In this document: positions 17,210 to 26,901 of the stretch, one piece after another
Layout: each line of letters begins with the position of its first letter
Position numbering within the stretch: the first letter of the stretch is position 1
From: ZC4RG20 sp963702105
Lineage (GTDB): Bacteria; Pseudomonadota; Gammaproteobacteria; Steroidobacterales; Rariloculaceae
Length of the DNA: 64,000 nt
Assembly: GCA_963702105.1 (NCBI GenBank)
Contig: OY969712.1
Span: 248,001-312,000, forward strand
Direction: 5' to 3'
Translations under genes and position numbers: made by a program
Notes under the pieces: generated by a model
Told to the model about the DNA's origin: nothing
What the model saw: the letters and a program-made list of their open reading frames with translations, nothing else
The model's database searches: none

Positions 17210-18605
17210 GGGGGGCTCGTCCACGGCGGGGGGCGCGCGGCCGATGAACTCGTAGATGAGCCCGAGCATGGCGTTGAAGCCCGTGACCCGCAGCACGAGC
17301 GCGGGCGCGGAGATCGAGCGCCGCGGTTTGCGCAGCTCGCGCACGCGGCGCACGACCAGCCCCGCGAGCACGGCTCGCACGACGCCCGAGATCCCGAACA
17401 GATAGAGCAGATTGCTCCCGGCCGCGGCTGCGCCGAGCAGCGGCGGGCGCGGCGGCAGCACGGTGGCCAGCAGCGCGCCGACCATGGCGCCCGCGAATAC
17501 GCAGGCCGCATTGCCGATGTTGTGGAATGCGACGTACTCGGCGCGCCGGCTGCGCGGCACGAGGTCGTAGAGTAGGTTGCCCGAGCTCAGCGTGAAGCCG
17601 GCCCAGCACAGCCCCGATACGCACTGCACGGCCAGCAGGTAGAAGAAGTCCGCCGAGAGGAGCCACAGCACCGGCACCACGGGCAGCACCATGCTCGTGA
17701 CGATGAGTATGGCGCGGTTCCCGTAGAACGTCCGCGATACGCCCCCAGGTGTTCAAGGTCAGAAACTGCACGAGCACGCTCGCGCCCGTGGTCGCCGTGA
17801 ACTCGAGGTAGCTGAAGTGCAGGTCCCTGAGCATGTAGACCGCGAAGAAAGGCGAGGCGATGCCGACGGCGAGGTTCATGAGCGCGAAGTAGGCCGTGAA
17901 GCCCAAGGCCCCGCTCGTGCGTACGCCGTGCCACCAGTGACGCAGGTGCATTTCGACCGCCGGCACGGCCGCGGCGGGCGGTTCGTGCAGGAAGCCCAAG
18001 TGGTACACGGAGACGCTGCGCGCCAGGAACGAGCAGAAGAACACGGCCACGAAGCCGACGTACGCGTCTCCCGCGCCCGCGAAGGCGTTGAGGATCGCGC
18101 CGGCCGTCACGAGCGCCGCGAACGAGGCCATGGTCGTGAGCCGCGTGCGCCGTCCGAAATAGCGCCCGCGGCGCTTCTCCGACACGAGGTCGCGCATGAG
18201 GCTCGTCCACTGCGGCGCCGCGAAGTTGCCCGCGGATTGATACAAGGCGAACAGCACGAGCAGAACGGTGACGGCGTGCGCCGGGAAGAGCCGGGGCAGG
18301 GCGAGCAGCGGCAGCCAGATCAGCGCCTGCAGGCCCGCGCCGAGCAGGACGAGCTTCTTGCGCGTCACGCGCCGTCCGGCCCACGCCGAGACGAGCTGCG
18401 CTCCCGAGCCGATCAGCGGGGGCAGCGTCGTGAGCAGGGCGATCTCCGGGGCCGTCGCCCCGAGCAGCAGCGCAAACGCCGAGAAATAGGTCTCGCCGGC
18501 GCCGGCCGAGATCGAGAACGCCATGCCGTCGCGGACGGAGTGGCGCAGGGCGCGATCCACGGCCGGGTCCTTGTCGAAGTGCGCGGCTGACATCGCGGCG
18601 GGCAT
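17147..18605 (-). pseudogene. MFS transporter, single-base frameshift
   Basis: The N-terminal ~285 residues (18605 to about 17735) are a typical MFS protein with many hydrophobic segments and a SLMRDLVSEKRRGRYFGRR loop. The frame then breaks; the rest (about 17725 to 17147) continues in another frame with VLPVVPVLWLLSADFFYLL and an RSRRAEYVAFHN loop. Removing one T from GACGTTC (complement of 17726-17732) restores DVYGNRAILIV. The corrected protein would be about 485 residues. Its last ~20 codons run into the inverted repeat and the stop lies inside it. The substrate is unknown. A sequencing indel is possible, so the gene may be intact in the organism. Confidence 0.78.
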
Positions 18606-18652
18606 TGGTTCCTGGCCGGCTGGCTGCGAAGAGGCTACGAGCGGCCGGGGAT

Positions 18653-19147
18653 TCAGCGGGCGGCGGACTCGACGAGCTGCTCGGCGCGTGCGCGCGTCTC
18701 CGCGTCCGCGCCCGCGAGCGTCAAGGCCTTGCGGGCCATGACGCCTGCCTGCTGGGCGTCTCCCGCCGCGAGCTTGATCTGTCCGAGCTCGAGCCAGAGC
18801 CGGGCGTCGTTGGGCGCGATGCGCAGCGCGCGTTCGACGGAGGCCTGCGCGGCGGCGTAGCTGCCGGCCGCCGCCTGTGCGCGGCTGCGCTCGAGCAGCA
18901 CGCGGCTCGCCGCCGCGGCGCCGTTCTCGGGCGCGCGCGGCGAGCCCGCTGCGGCGCCCGCGCCCGCCGAGTTCGGCCCGCCGCCTTCACTCGAGCCTGC
19001 GCCGATCGGCCCAGCCGCCGCGTTTCCGGGGACTGTTCCCGGCGGGGCCAGCGCGCAGGCGGCGAGCGCGAGGCTTACGAGCATGGTTGCGGCGCGCAGC
19101 AGCGCGGGCACGCGCCGCGCGCGCCCGGGAGAGGGCGGATTGGTCAC
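18653..19147 (-). CDS. TPR lipoprotein, LpoP-like activator of PBP1b
   Basis: This 164-residue protein has a lipoprotein signal (MLVSLALAAC, Cys lipidation site), a long Gly/Ala/Pro linker and a C-terminal TPR pair (AQASVERALRIAPNDARLWLELGQIKLAAGD). Its GTG start at 19147 overlaps the stop of the PBP1b gene (GTGA), implying coupled translation. In Pseudomonas, LpoP is a TPR lipoprotein encoded next to mrcB that activates PBP1b; the same arrangement and architecture here support that role (inference by context). Confidence 0.75.
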   Translation of the reverse strand: MTNPPSPGRARRVPALLRAATMLVSLALAACALAPPGTVPGNAAAGPIGAGSSEGGGPNSAGAGAAAGSPRAPENGAAAASRVLLERSRAQAAAGSYAAAQASVERALRIAPNDARLWLELGQIKLAAGDAQQAGVMARKALTLAGADAETRARAEQLVESAAR

Positions 19148-21525
19148 TTCAATGCGTTCCTGAGCCAGTTTCGGATGCCGGGTGCGACCTCGGTTTTCGT
19201 GCTGCCGCAGCTGCGGGCCGCCGGCGGGTCCGTGCCCTGCGGAAGCGGCAGCTGCACGGCTTTCGGACAGCTCGGCTCGGTCGCGAGACCCGTATCGTAG
19301 TCGATCCATTGCATGTCTACGCCGGCCGGCGGAGGGACGTCGTAGGATTTCGCGTCCAGCCGATTAAGCACGGCCGCCCACACCTTCGAGGCGCCTGCCG
19401 CCCCGGTGAGCCCTGTCGCGCGGTTGGCATCGTTGCCGACCCAGGAGACGATGAGGCGGTCGTTCGTGAAGCCCGCGAACCAGCTGTCGCGCAGATCGTC
19501 GGAAGTGCCCGTCTTGCCCGCGACCGTGAGGCCCGGCTCGATGAGATGGTGCGCGGTCTTGCCCGTGCCGCGCTCCATGACCTGCACGAGCGCCTGGTTC
19601 ACGGCGTAGACGTTGTCCGGGTCCGCGGCTTCGTCGATCTTGAGCGGATAGGTGTGCACGGTCTTGCCCTCGCTGTCGAGAACCGCGCGCACGGCCCGCA
19701 GCGGCGCCCGGAAGCCGCCGTTGGCGAGCGTGTTGTAAACCTGCGCGACCTCGAACGGCGTGAGCTCGACGGCGCCGAGCAGCAGCGACGGGTAGCGGGC
19801 CGGCTCGTGCGTGAGGCCGAGCCGTACGAGAAGCTTGGCGACCTTGTCCACGCCGACGTCGAGCCCGAGCCGCACGGTCGCGAGGTTGAACGATTCGGCG
19901 AGGGCCTGCACGAGCGGCACGCGGCCGTGCGACTCGTCCGTGAAATTGTTGGGTTTCCACTGCGAGCCGTCCTCGAGCGGGACCGCGATGGGGCTGTCGT
20001 CTACCGTCGAAGCGAGCGTGTAGCGCTTCGTCTCGAGCGCCGCGAGATAAACGGCCGGCTTGACGAGCGAGCCGATGGGCCGCTGCGCGTCGAGCGCGCG
20101 GTTGAATCCATCGAACCCGCTCTTGCGGCTGCCCACGATCGCGAGGACGTCGGCAGTCTGCGGGTTCGTGACGACCACGGCGCCCTCGAGCTCCGGCGTC
20201 TTCCGGCCGCGCTCGGCGTCGAGCTTGTCGAGCTCGTCCTTGAGCGCGCCCTCCGCCGCGGACTGGATGGCCGGATCGAGCGTCGTCAACACCGTCATGC
20301 CTTTGCGCTCCAGCACGCCCGGCGGGTACTCGAAGTACAGCTGACGGCGGACCGCGTCGAGAAACGACGCGAAGTAGCTCGCGATACGGCCGGCCGAAGG
20401 CAGCACGTCGAGCGGCTGCGACTCGGCCGCGGCCGCGGCCTGCTTGTCGACGAGGCCCTGGGCCGCCATCTCGTCGAGGATCAGGTTGCGCCGCTCGAGC
20501 GCGCGCTTCGGGTGAGTGCGCGGGTTGTAGTAGCTCGGCCCGCGTACTTGCGCGACGAGCAGCGCGAGCTCGTGCAGCTCGAGCTCGGCGATGGGCTTGC
20601 CGAAATAGAACTGGCTCGCGAGCCCGAAGCCGTGAATGGCGCGCACGCCGTCCTGCGCGAGGTATACCTCGTTGATGTAGGCCTGCATGAGCTCGGCCTT
20701 CGAGTACCGCAGCTCGAGCGCGATCGCCATGAGCGCCTCGCGCACCTTGCGGTCGAACGTGCGTTCGTTCGAAAGGAAGAAGCTGCGCACGAGCTGCTGC
20801 GTCAAGGTGCTGCCGCCCTCGCGAATCTCGCCGTGGCGCAAGTCCACGAAGGCGGCCCGAAGCATGGCCCGCAGATCCACGCCGTGATGGTCGTCGAAGC
20901 GCCGGTCCTCGACGGCCTTGAGCGTCTCGACGAGCAGCGGCGGCGTCTCGTCGGGCGTGAGGATGATCCGGTCCTCGCCGTGTGCAGGGAACAGGCTGCC
21001 GATCAGCAGGGGATCGAGCCGCAACAGCGGCACCGCTTCCCCGGCCGGGCTCGCGATGCCCGTCAGCGTATCGCCCGTAAAGCGGATCTCCACCGCCTTC
21101 GCGGTCTCCGCCTCACCCTCGTAGCGGTAGGCGCGCGTGGTCAGCTCGAGCGTCGCCCCCTGCCTGCGGTAATGGCCGGGTTGCGGCGGCCTTGCGCCCC
21201 CCTTGCCGGTATCGTCGCGGTAGCCGAGGCGACGCAGCTCCACGGCCAGACTGGTCATGCCGAGGCGCCGGCCCGCATAGAGCTCGAGCGGCGCCGCGTA
21301 CACCTCCGCGGGCAGATCCCAGCGCCGCGCCTCGAATTCCCGGCTGACCGTGTACGACAGGTAGGCGATGTAGCCGCCCATGCCCAGGATAGCGAGCGCG
21401 GTCGCGGCCAGCACCGGGCCCAGCAGACGGCGCAAGGCGCGTCTCAGCAGCGACGGCTTCGCCGCCTTGCGGCCCTTTGGGCCGTTGCGTGATCGAGAAC
21501 GACGCTGTTTCGAGGACGACTTCAA
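19144..21525 (-). CDS. mrcB: Penicillin-binding protein 1B (bifunctional transglycosylase/transpeptidase)
   Basis: This 793-residue inner-membrane protein polymerises and cross-links peptidoglycan. A basic cytoplasmic tail and a transmembrane helix (about 33-58) are followed by the UB2H-like region, the GT51 domain (KAVEDRRFDDHHGVD, GGSTLTQQLVR) and the transpeptidase domain with SLVK (active Ser in RPIGSLVKP), SFN and KTGT. The C-terminus has paired Cys residues. It is translated with the LpoP-like lipoprotein downstream. Confidence 0.95.
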   Translation of the reverse strand: MKSSSKQRRSRSRNGPKGRKAAKPSLLRRALRRLLGPVLAATALAILGMGGYIAYLSYTVSREFEARRWDLPAEVYAAPLELYAGRRLGMTSLAVELRRLGYRDDTGKGGARPPQPGHYRRQGATLELTTRAYRYEGEAETAKAVEIRFTGDTLTGIASPAGEAVPLLRLDPLLIGSLFPAHGEDRIILTPDETPPLLVETLKAVEDRRFDDHHGVDLRAMLRAAFVDLRHGEIREGGSTLTQQLVRSFFLSNERTFDRKVREALMAIALELRYSKAELMQAYINEVYLAQDGVRAIHGFGLASQFYFGKPIAELELHELALLVAQVRGPSYYNPRTHPKRALERRNLILDEMAAQGLVDKQAAAAAESQPLDVLPSAGRIASYFASFLDAVRRQLYFEYPPGVLERKGMTVLTTLDPAIQSAAEGALKDELDKLDAERGRKTPELEGAVVVTNPQTADVLAIVGSRKSGFDGFNRALDAQRPIGSLVKPAVYLAALETKRYTLASTVDDSPIAVPLEDGSQWKPNNFTDESHGRVPLVQALAESFNLATVRLGLDVGVDKVAKLLVRLGLTHEPARYPSLLLGAVELTPFEVAQVYNTLANGGFRAPLRAVRAVLDSEGKTVHTYPLKIDEAADPDNVYAVNQALVQVMERGTGKTAHHLIEPGLTVAGKTGTSDDLRDSWFAGFTNDRLIVSWVGNDANRATGLTGAAGASKVWAAVLNRLDAKSYDVPPPAGVDMQWIDYDTGLATEPSCPKAVQLPLPQGTDPPAARSCGSTKTEVAPGIRNWLRNALK

Positions 21526-21630
21526 ACGGTCACCTGTGCGGCGGCGGCGCGCGGCCGTGGCGGGCGCCGCCGCGGCCCCCGCGCGGTGCGGCGGGCGCGC
21601 CGCCGACGCCCGACATTGTAACGGTTTCGC

Positions 21631-24462
21631 TCACTTGAGCAGGCCTTTGAGCAGCCGATTCTCGAGGCGCTGCTGTAGTTGTTTCTTGACGCGCCGCTGA
21701 ATGATCGCCGTGAAGTCGGGGCGAATGTCCGGATTCGTGACTGTGCCGCGCAAGGTCAACGGGATCGACTCGCCCACGAGCCCGTCCATCGACTCGCAGC
21801 CCGGGATGCCGACCTTGCCCGTCATCTTGGCCTCGAGCTCGTAGTCGAGCCCCTGCTCGGCGAGCTCGAGCTTGCCCGCGCCCTTGACGTCCATGAACGC
21901 GGCACGGGCAAGCAGGTCCGAGCTCGAGGCGACGCCGTTCGCCACCGAGGCCGTGCCGCTCACGAGCAGGTAGCGCGTGACCGCCGGCTGCGCGGGCGGG
22001 CCGGGCAGCTTCTGGGATGCGTTGTAGACGGCGCAGAGCGTACGCCCGAGATTGAAACCTTCGATGGCTCCGTTCTTGAGGGCGAAGGAAACCTTGCCGT
22101 CGGCGCTGCGCACGTTGTCGATGACCTTCGCGCCGTGCCCGCGGAGCTCGAGGTCGAAGTCGCCCTTGCCGCTGAAGTTGGCCTTCTCCCGAGTCAGCGC
22201 CGTGATCAGGGGCGCGAGGTCGAGATCCTTGCCGCGGCCCTCGAGCGTGAGCCCCGGCTGCTTGCCGGCCGCCTTGACCTCGAAGCTGCCGTCGAAGCGG
22301 CCGCCGTAGAGTTTCGCGCCGGCCTTGGAGAGCCGCGCCTCGCCGTTGCCGACGGCGACGTCCGTCGCGACCTCGCCGAGATCGAGGTTCGCGAGCTTGA
22401 GCTTGCCGACCTTGACGTTGCCCTCGAGTTTCAGCGTGCTCAAGGTTTCGGCCGGCAGCTCGATGTCGCCGGCCGTGGGCGCCGCCTTCGGCGAAGACGC
22501 CGGCGCAGCCGCCTTGGCCGAGGGAACCTTGGACGCCGCCCTGGCCGCGGGGGCCGGCGGCGGGAGGTAACGGTCCGCGTCCACGCGATCGATCGCGAGC
22601 GCGAAACGGTACTCGGGGTTCGTGATGCCCTGGACCGTAAAGTCGCCCGTGATGCGGCTGTCGTCGAGTGCGAGGACGATGTTCGTGAAGCGGCCCTGCC
22701 CGGGGTCGATCTCGAAGTCCGTCGCGATGCTGGCCCGCTGCAGCGCTTTCGGGTCGGCCGTGATGGGCGGATCCTGGCCGAAGCGCCGCAGCAGGTCGCG
22801 CGGGGAGAAGGTCGGCAAGCGGGCCTGGCCCTTGAGCACGGGCGTGCCGGTCAAGTGGCTGGCGGTCAGCCGCCCGGCGGCGGAGAGGCCGAAAGCCTCG
22901 AACTGCAGCGGCTCGAGCGAGAGCACGTCGTGCGCCGGGTCATAGGTGAAAGCGCTGTCGAGCGCGAGTGTGCCGAGCTTCGCCGGCACGATCTTGTCGG
23001 ACAACAGGCCCGCGAAGACGGCCGCGAACTCGTTCGGCGCGAAGCGGGAGGTCTTAACCGTGCCGCGATACATGGTGGCGCCGGCTTGCGGCACCGCCTC
23101 GATGCCGCCCGTGACCGTCGCCCCGAGCAGCTCCGCCTTGACCTCAGAGAGGCCGAAGCGCCGGCTGTCGAGGTCGCCGGTGAGGCGTCCCGAGAACCCG
23201 AGGCGCTTCAATCCGGCCAGATTCACGGCCGCGGGCGCGTGGGCACGCGCGAGCGCAAGCAGCGTGGCATTCGGCGTGAAGGCCGGAAGCTCTAGACGGG
23301 CGTCGAGCTTGCCCGCGTCCGTGAGGCGCCCCTGTCCCCGCAGCGCCAAGCCCAGCCAGCCGGCACGAAGGTCGATGATCTCGGCAGATCGCGCCACGTA
23401 GCCGCCGGCCCCCGATGCGAGCTCGGCGCGGAAGTCCGCCGCCGCCTGGAACGTGCCCAGCGCCTTGGCGTCTACGCCGGGCGGCGCCGCGAGGCCGAGC
23501 AGCTCGAAGGCCGCGGCCGCGGAGCCCGATGCGACGGCGACGTGGCCGGTCAGCGTCGGGGCGCCGAGGATGTCGCTCGCGTCGAGCTTCCACTCGGCCG
23601 CCAGCCCGGCAAAGCGCGTCGAGAGTCCCGCCACGTGCAGCGAACCCGCGGCGGGATCGAATGAAGCCTCTGTCCAGCCGAGCGCCACGTCCACCTTGCC
23701 TTTGTCGATGGGCATCCCGGCCAGATGCGCCTCGATCCGGGACTGACCGAGCTCGACGCGGCTGCCGGTCACGGTCGCGACCGTATGCGCTTCGACGGCG
23801 GCAGTGCGCTGCGAAGCGACGTCGCGCGCCTCGAACGCGGCCGTCAGCGAGATCGGCCGACCGGCGCGGATCGCGCCCGTCGTGAGCTCGAGGCCGTCTA
23901 CGACGTAGTGCGGACCCGCGGCGTCTCGCCATTCGACGCGGCTGTCGCTGATGCGCACGCCCGCGACGTTCACGGCATCGAGCCAGCCGGATGTCGCGTC
24001 CTTACCGGGCGCCGCGGGTATTCCGGCCGAACCGGGCGGCGCGGGCGCGGGCGGCGCGGGCGGCGCGAGCAGATCCTCCCAGTTGCCGCGGCCGGCCGCG
24101 TCGCGCGCGAGATGCAGCTGCACGCCGTCGAGGCGCACCATGCCGACCTCGACGCGTTTCTCGAGCAGCGGCCACAGCCGCACCTCGGCGGCCGCATGGG
24201 TCGCGGTCGCGAACGGTTCCGCGCCGAACCCGTCGGCGTTGCCGATCGTGATGCCGCTTGTCTCCACGGCGAGCCACGGGAACAGCTGCAGCTCGAGCTT
24301 GCCGTCGATGGCGATGCGGCGGCCGGTGTGGGCTTGCGCCCACTGGGTCACGTAGCCTTTGTAGTCGTTGGGATCGAACCATACGAGGAGCGCCGCGGCG
24401 CCCGCAATCAGCGCTATCCCGACGACTCCCGCGGCGAGCGCGAAAATCTTGAGGGGTCTCAA
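21631..24462 (-). CDS. AsmA-family envelope protein
   Basis: This 943-residue protein has an N-terminal transmembrane helix (IFALAAGVVGIALIAGAAALLVWF), then the AsmA motif GRRIAIDGKLELQLFPWLAVE and a long periplasmic region of repeated beta-strands, ending with the AsmA C-terminal domain (FEVKAAGKQPGLTLEGRGKDLDL). AsmA-like proteins bridge the membranes and affect phospholipid transport and outer-membrane assembly. I set the start at the TTG at 24462 because GGAG lies eight bases upstream and the transmembrane helix follows; upstream residues look non-coding. Confidence 0.87.
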   Translation of the reverse strand: MRPLKIFALAAGVVGIALIAGAAALLVWFDPNDYKGYVTQWAQAHTGRRIAIDGKLELQLFPWLAVETSGITIGNADGFGAEPFATATHAAAEVRLWPLLEKRVEVGMVRLDGVQLHLARDAAGRGNWEDLLAPPAPPAPAPPGSAGIPAAPGKDATSGWLDAVNVAGVRISDSRVEWRDAAGPHYVVDGLELTTGAIRAGRPISLTAAFEARDVASQRTAAVEAHTVATVTGSRVELGQSRIEAHLAGMPIDKGKVDVALGWTEASFDPAAGSLHVAGLSTRFAGLAAEWKLDASDILGAPTLTGHVAVASGSAAAAFELLGLAAPPGVDAKALGTFQAAADFRAELASGAGGYVARSAEIIDLRAGWLGLALRGQGRLTDAGKLDARLELPAFTPNATLLALARAHAPAAVNLAGLKRLGFSGRLTGDLDSRRFGLSEVKAELLGATVTGGIEAVPQAGATMYRGTVKTSRFAPNEFAAVFAGLLSDKIVPAKLGTLALDSAFTYDPAHDVLSLEPLQFEAFGLSAAGRLTASHLTGTPVLKGQARLPTFSPRDLLRRFGQDPPITADPKALQRASIATDFEIDPGQGRFTNIVLALDDSRITGDFTVQGITNPEYRFALAIDRVDADRYLPPPAPAARAASKVPSAKAAAPASSPKAAPTAGDIELPAETLSTLKLEGNVKVGKLKLANLDLGEVATDVAVGNGEARLSKAGAKLYGGRFDGSFEVKAAGKQPGLTLEGRGKDLDLAPLITALTREKANFSGKGDFDLELRGHGAKVIDNVRSADGKVSFALKNGAIEGFNLGRTLCAVYNASQKLPGPPAQPAVTRYLLVSGTASVANGVASSSDLLARAAFMDVKGAGKLELAEQGLDYELEAKMTGKVGIPGCESMDGLVGESIPLTLRGTVTNPDIRPDFTAIIQRRVKKQLQQRLENRLLKGLLK

Positions 24463-24625
24463 CTTTCGGTCTCCATGCGGACTGCCGGCCGGCTGGCCCG
24501 GCCGGTGGCAATCGTAACGCGGAGCCGGTCCCGGGGGGAGCGACCTGTGTCCCGTCCCGGTGCGCCGACTCGAGCGCCCGGCGGGGCGCATAATGCTCGA
24601 GCGCGTTGAGCAGGGGGGCTTGGAA

Positions 24626-26182
24626 ATGTCGGCGAGTTGGATTGCGGCGGCGCTCGTGCTCGGTTTCGCGATGTCGCGCGTGGGTCTGCCGCCGCTCGTG
24701 GGCTTCCTCGCCGCCGGGTTCGCGCTCGGTGCCCTCGGCGTTCATTCCACGCCGTTCCTAGATACGCTTTCGGAAGCCGGCGTGCTGCTGCTGCTGTTCG
24801 CGGTCGGCCTCAAGCTCAGGTTCAAGACGCTGCTGCGCCATGAGGTCTGGGGCTCGGCAGTGCTGCACCTGCTGATTTTCGGCGGCCTGCTGATCGGCGG
24901 GTTCGCGGCGCTTGGTTTCCCCCTGCCCGCGGCCGTCACGCTCGGGCTCGCGCTCGGCTTCTCGAGCACGGTTTTCGCCGGCAAGGTGCTCGAGGCTCAC
25001 CGCGAGCTGCGCGCCGTGCACGGCCGAATCGCGATCGGCATCCTCATTGTCCAGGACCTGGCGGCCGTCGCGCTGCTGGCTTCGCTGAACGCGCGCGCCC
25101 CGTCACCGTATGCGCTGGTGCTGCTCGCGCTGCCGCTGCTGCGGCCGCTCCTCGGCCGTGCGCTCGATTGGGTCGGCCATGGCGAGCTGCTCGTGCTGTT
25201 CGGCGCCGCCCTCGCGCTCGCGCTCGGCGGCGAAGGTTTTGCGCACCTCGGCTTGAGTCCCGAGCTCGGCGCGCTCGTGCTCGGAACGATGCTTTCCGAT
25301 CACCGGCGCGCGCAGGAGCTCAGCGACGCGCTCTGGAGCCTCAAGGAGCTCTTCCTCGTCGGTTTCTTCCTTTCGATAGGGCTCTCGGGGCTGCCGACCT
25401 GGGACACCGCCGGCACGGCCGCGCTCCTCATGCTGCTGCTGCCGCTCAAGGCCGCCGGCTTTTTCCTGCTGCTCCTCGCATTCGGGCTGCGCGCCCGCAC
25501 GGGTCTGCTCACGGCGCTCGGCCTCGCGACGTTCAGCGAGTTCGGGCTCATCGTGACACGGACGGCGGTCGAGGACGGCCTGCTGGATGCGAGCTGGCTC
25601 GTCGCGGCGGCGCTGACCGTCGCGCTGTCGTTCGCGTTCGCGGCCCCGCTCAACGCCTACGCCAATGGGCTCTACGCCTTGGCCGGGCGTTGGCTCGAGC
25701 GGCTCGAGCGCGACAAGCGCCATCCGGACGACGAGCCGATCACGCTCGGCAGCGCGGAAGTCCTCATCGTCGGCATGGGACGCGTCGGCACGGGCGCGTT
25801 CGATTACCTGCGCGCGCACCGCGATCATGTCGTCGGCGTGGACAGCGACCCGGGCAAGCTCGAACGCCATTTGCGCGAGGGACGCCGCGTGGCCTACGCC
25901 GACGCCGAGGATGCGGGCTTCTGGCAGCGCCTGAATCTCGATCGGATCGAGGCGGTCATGCTGGCCATTCCAGATCTCGACGCGAAGCTGCTCGCCTGCC
26001 GCGAGCTTCGCGCCCGCGGCTTCTCGGGGCTCGTCAGCGCGACCCACGTCTTTCCCGAGGAGCTCGCGCCCATACTCGAGGCCGGTTGCGACGTGAGCTA
26101 CAACTACTTCAACGAGGCGGGCGTCGGTTTCGCGCGGCATACCTGGGAGGCGCTGAATGCGCCGGCGGAGCAGGCCGTGTAG
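24626..26182 (+). CDS. CPA2-family cation:proton antiporter (KefB/YbaL type) with RCK domain
   Basis: This 518-residue protein has about 12 transmembrane helices in the Na+/H+ exchanger fold, with LGFSSTVFAGKVL and the LIVQDLAAV helix (conserved Gln-Asp). A cytoplasmic RCK_N domain follows (EVLIVGMGRVGTGAFDYL Rossmann glycine motif, VVGVDSDPGKLERH). It probably exchanges K+ or Na+ for protons in the inner membrane, with nucleotide control by the RCK domain. The ATG at 24626 begins the first helix. No Kef ancillary protein gene is adjacent. Confidence 0.88.
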   Translation: MSASWIAAALVLGFAMSRVGLPPLVGFLAAGFALGALGVHSTPFLDTLSEAGVLLLLFAVGLKLRFKTLLRHEVWGSAVLHLLIFGGLLIGGFAALGFPLPAAVTLGLALGFSSTVFAGKVLEAHRELRAVHGRIAIGILIVQDLAAVALLASLNARAPSPYALVLLALPLLRPLLGRALDWVGHGELLVLFGAALALALGGEGFAHLGLSPELGALVLGTMLSDHRRAQELSDALWSLKELFLVGFFLSIGLSGLPTWDTAGTAALLMLLLPLKAAGFFLLLLAFGLRARTGLLTALGLATFSEFGLIVTRTAVEDGLLDASWLVAAALTVALSFAFAAPLNAYANGLYALAGRWLERLERDKRHPDDEPITLGSAEVLIVGMGRVGTGAFDYLRAHRDHVVGVDSDPGKLERHLREGRRVAYADAEDAGFWQRLNLDRIEAVMLAIPDLDAKLLACRELRARGFSGLVSATHVFPEELAPILEAGCDVSYNYFNEAGVGFARHTWEALNAPAEQAV

Positions 26183-26307
26183 CGGCGGGCCGCGCCGACC
26201 CCGAAGTCCGCCGCCGTTCGTGAGCCGAGCGGGCCGCGGCGGCCCCCTGTGCGGCGGCGAATTTCCGTCTATGATGCCGACCATTTTCCCCCAGTAAGGA
26301 GTTCCCG

Positions 26308-26817
26308 ATGGCAATCTCGATCTACGATCAGACGGTTCCCGTGTTTTCCCATATGCTCGCGAGTCTCGCGGGGATACTCGGCAAGGCCGAGGCCGATGCA
26401 GCCGCGCGCGGCATCGACCCGCAGGTATTCCTGCAGGCCCGGCTCGCGCCGGATATGTTTCATCTGGTCAAGCAGGTGCAGGTGACCTGCGACCAGGCGA
26501 AGAACGGACTCGCGCGGCTCGCCGGGCGGGAGCCGCCGAAGTGGGCGGACGAAGAGCAGACGTTCGCCGATCTCGCGCAGCGCATCGCGCGCACTCGCGA
26601 TTACGTCCAGTCCTTCGAGGCGGGCGCCTTCGAAGGCGCCGAGACTCGCCACATCGAGCTCAAGTTTCCAACGGCGACGCTGACCTTCAAGGGCCAGGAG
26701 TATCTGCTGACCTTCGTCGTGCCGAATTTCTATTTTCACTTGACGGCCGCTTACGCGATTCTGCGTCACCAGGGCGTGCAGATCGGCAAGCGCGATTTCC
26801 TGAGCGGCGGCGTCTAG
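26308..26817 (+). CDS. DUF1993 family protein
   Basis: This 169-residue protein begins MAISIYDQTVPVFSHML and contains LAPDMFHLVKQVQ and a C-terminal NFYFHLTAAYAILRHQGV, the pattern of DUF1993, a predicted four-helix DinB-like fold. The function is unknown. AAGGAG lies upstream of the ATG. It is monocistronic, followed 84 bases later by an aldo/keto reductase. Confidence 0.85.
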   Translation: MAISIYDQTVPVFSHMLASLAGILGKAEADAAARGIDPQVFLQARLAPDMFHLVKQVQVTCDQAKNGLARLAGREPPKWADEEQTFADLAQRIARTRDYVQSFEAGAFEGAETRHIELKFPTATLTFKGQEYLLTFVVPNFYFHLTAAYAILRHQGVQIGKRDFLSGGV

Positions 26818-26901
26818 GTCCGACAGGCTGCTGGCCGAACCATTGGGCCCTCGCCGGGCGCGTTACAATGACTGTCCGATCGAGACGGAAGGCGACGAGA
26901 G

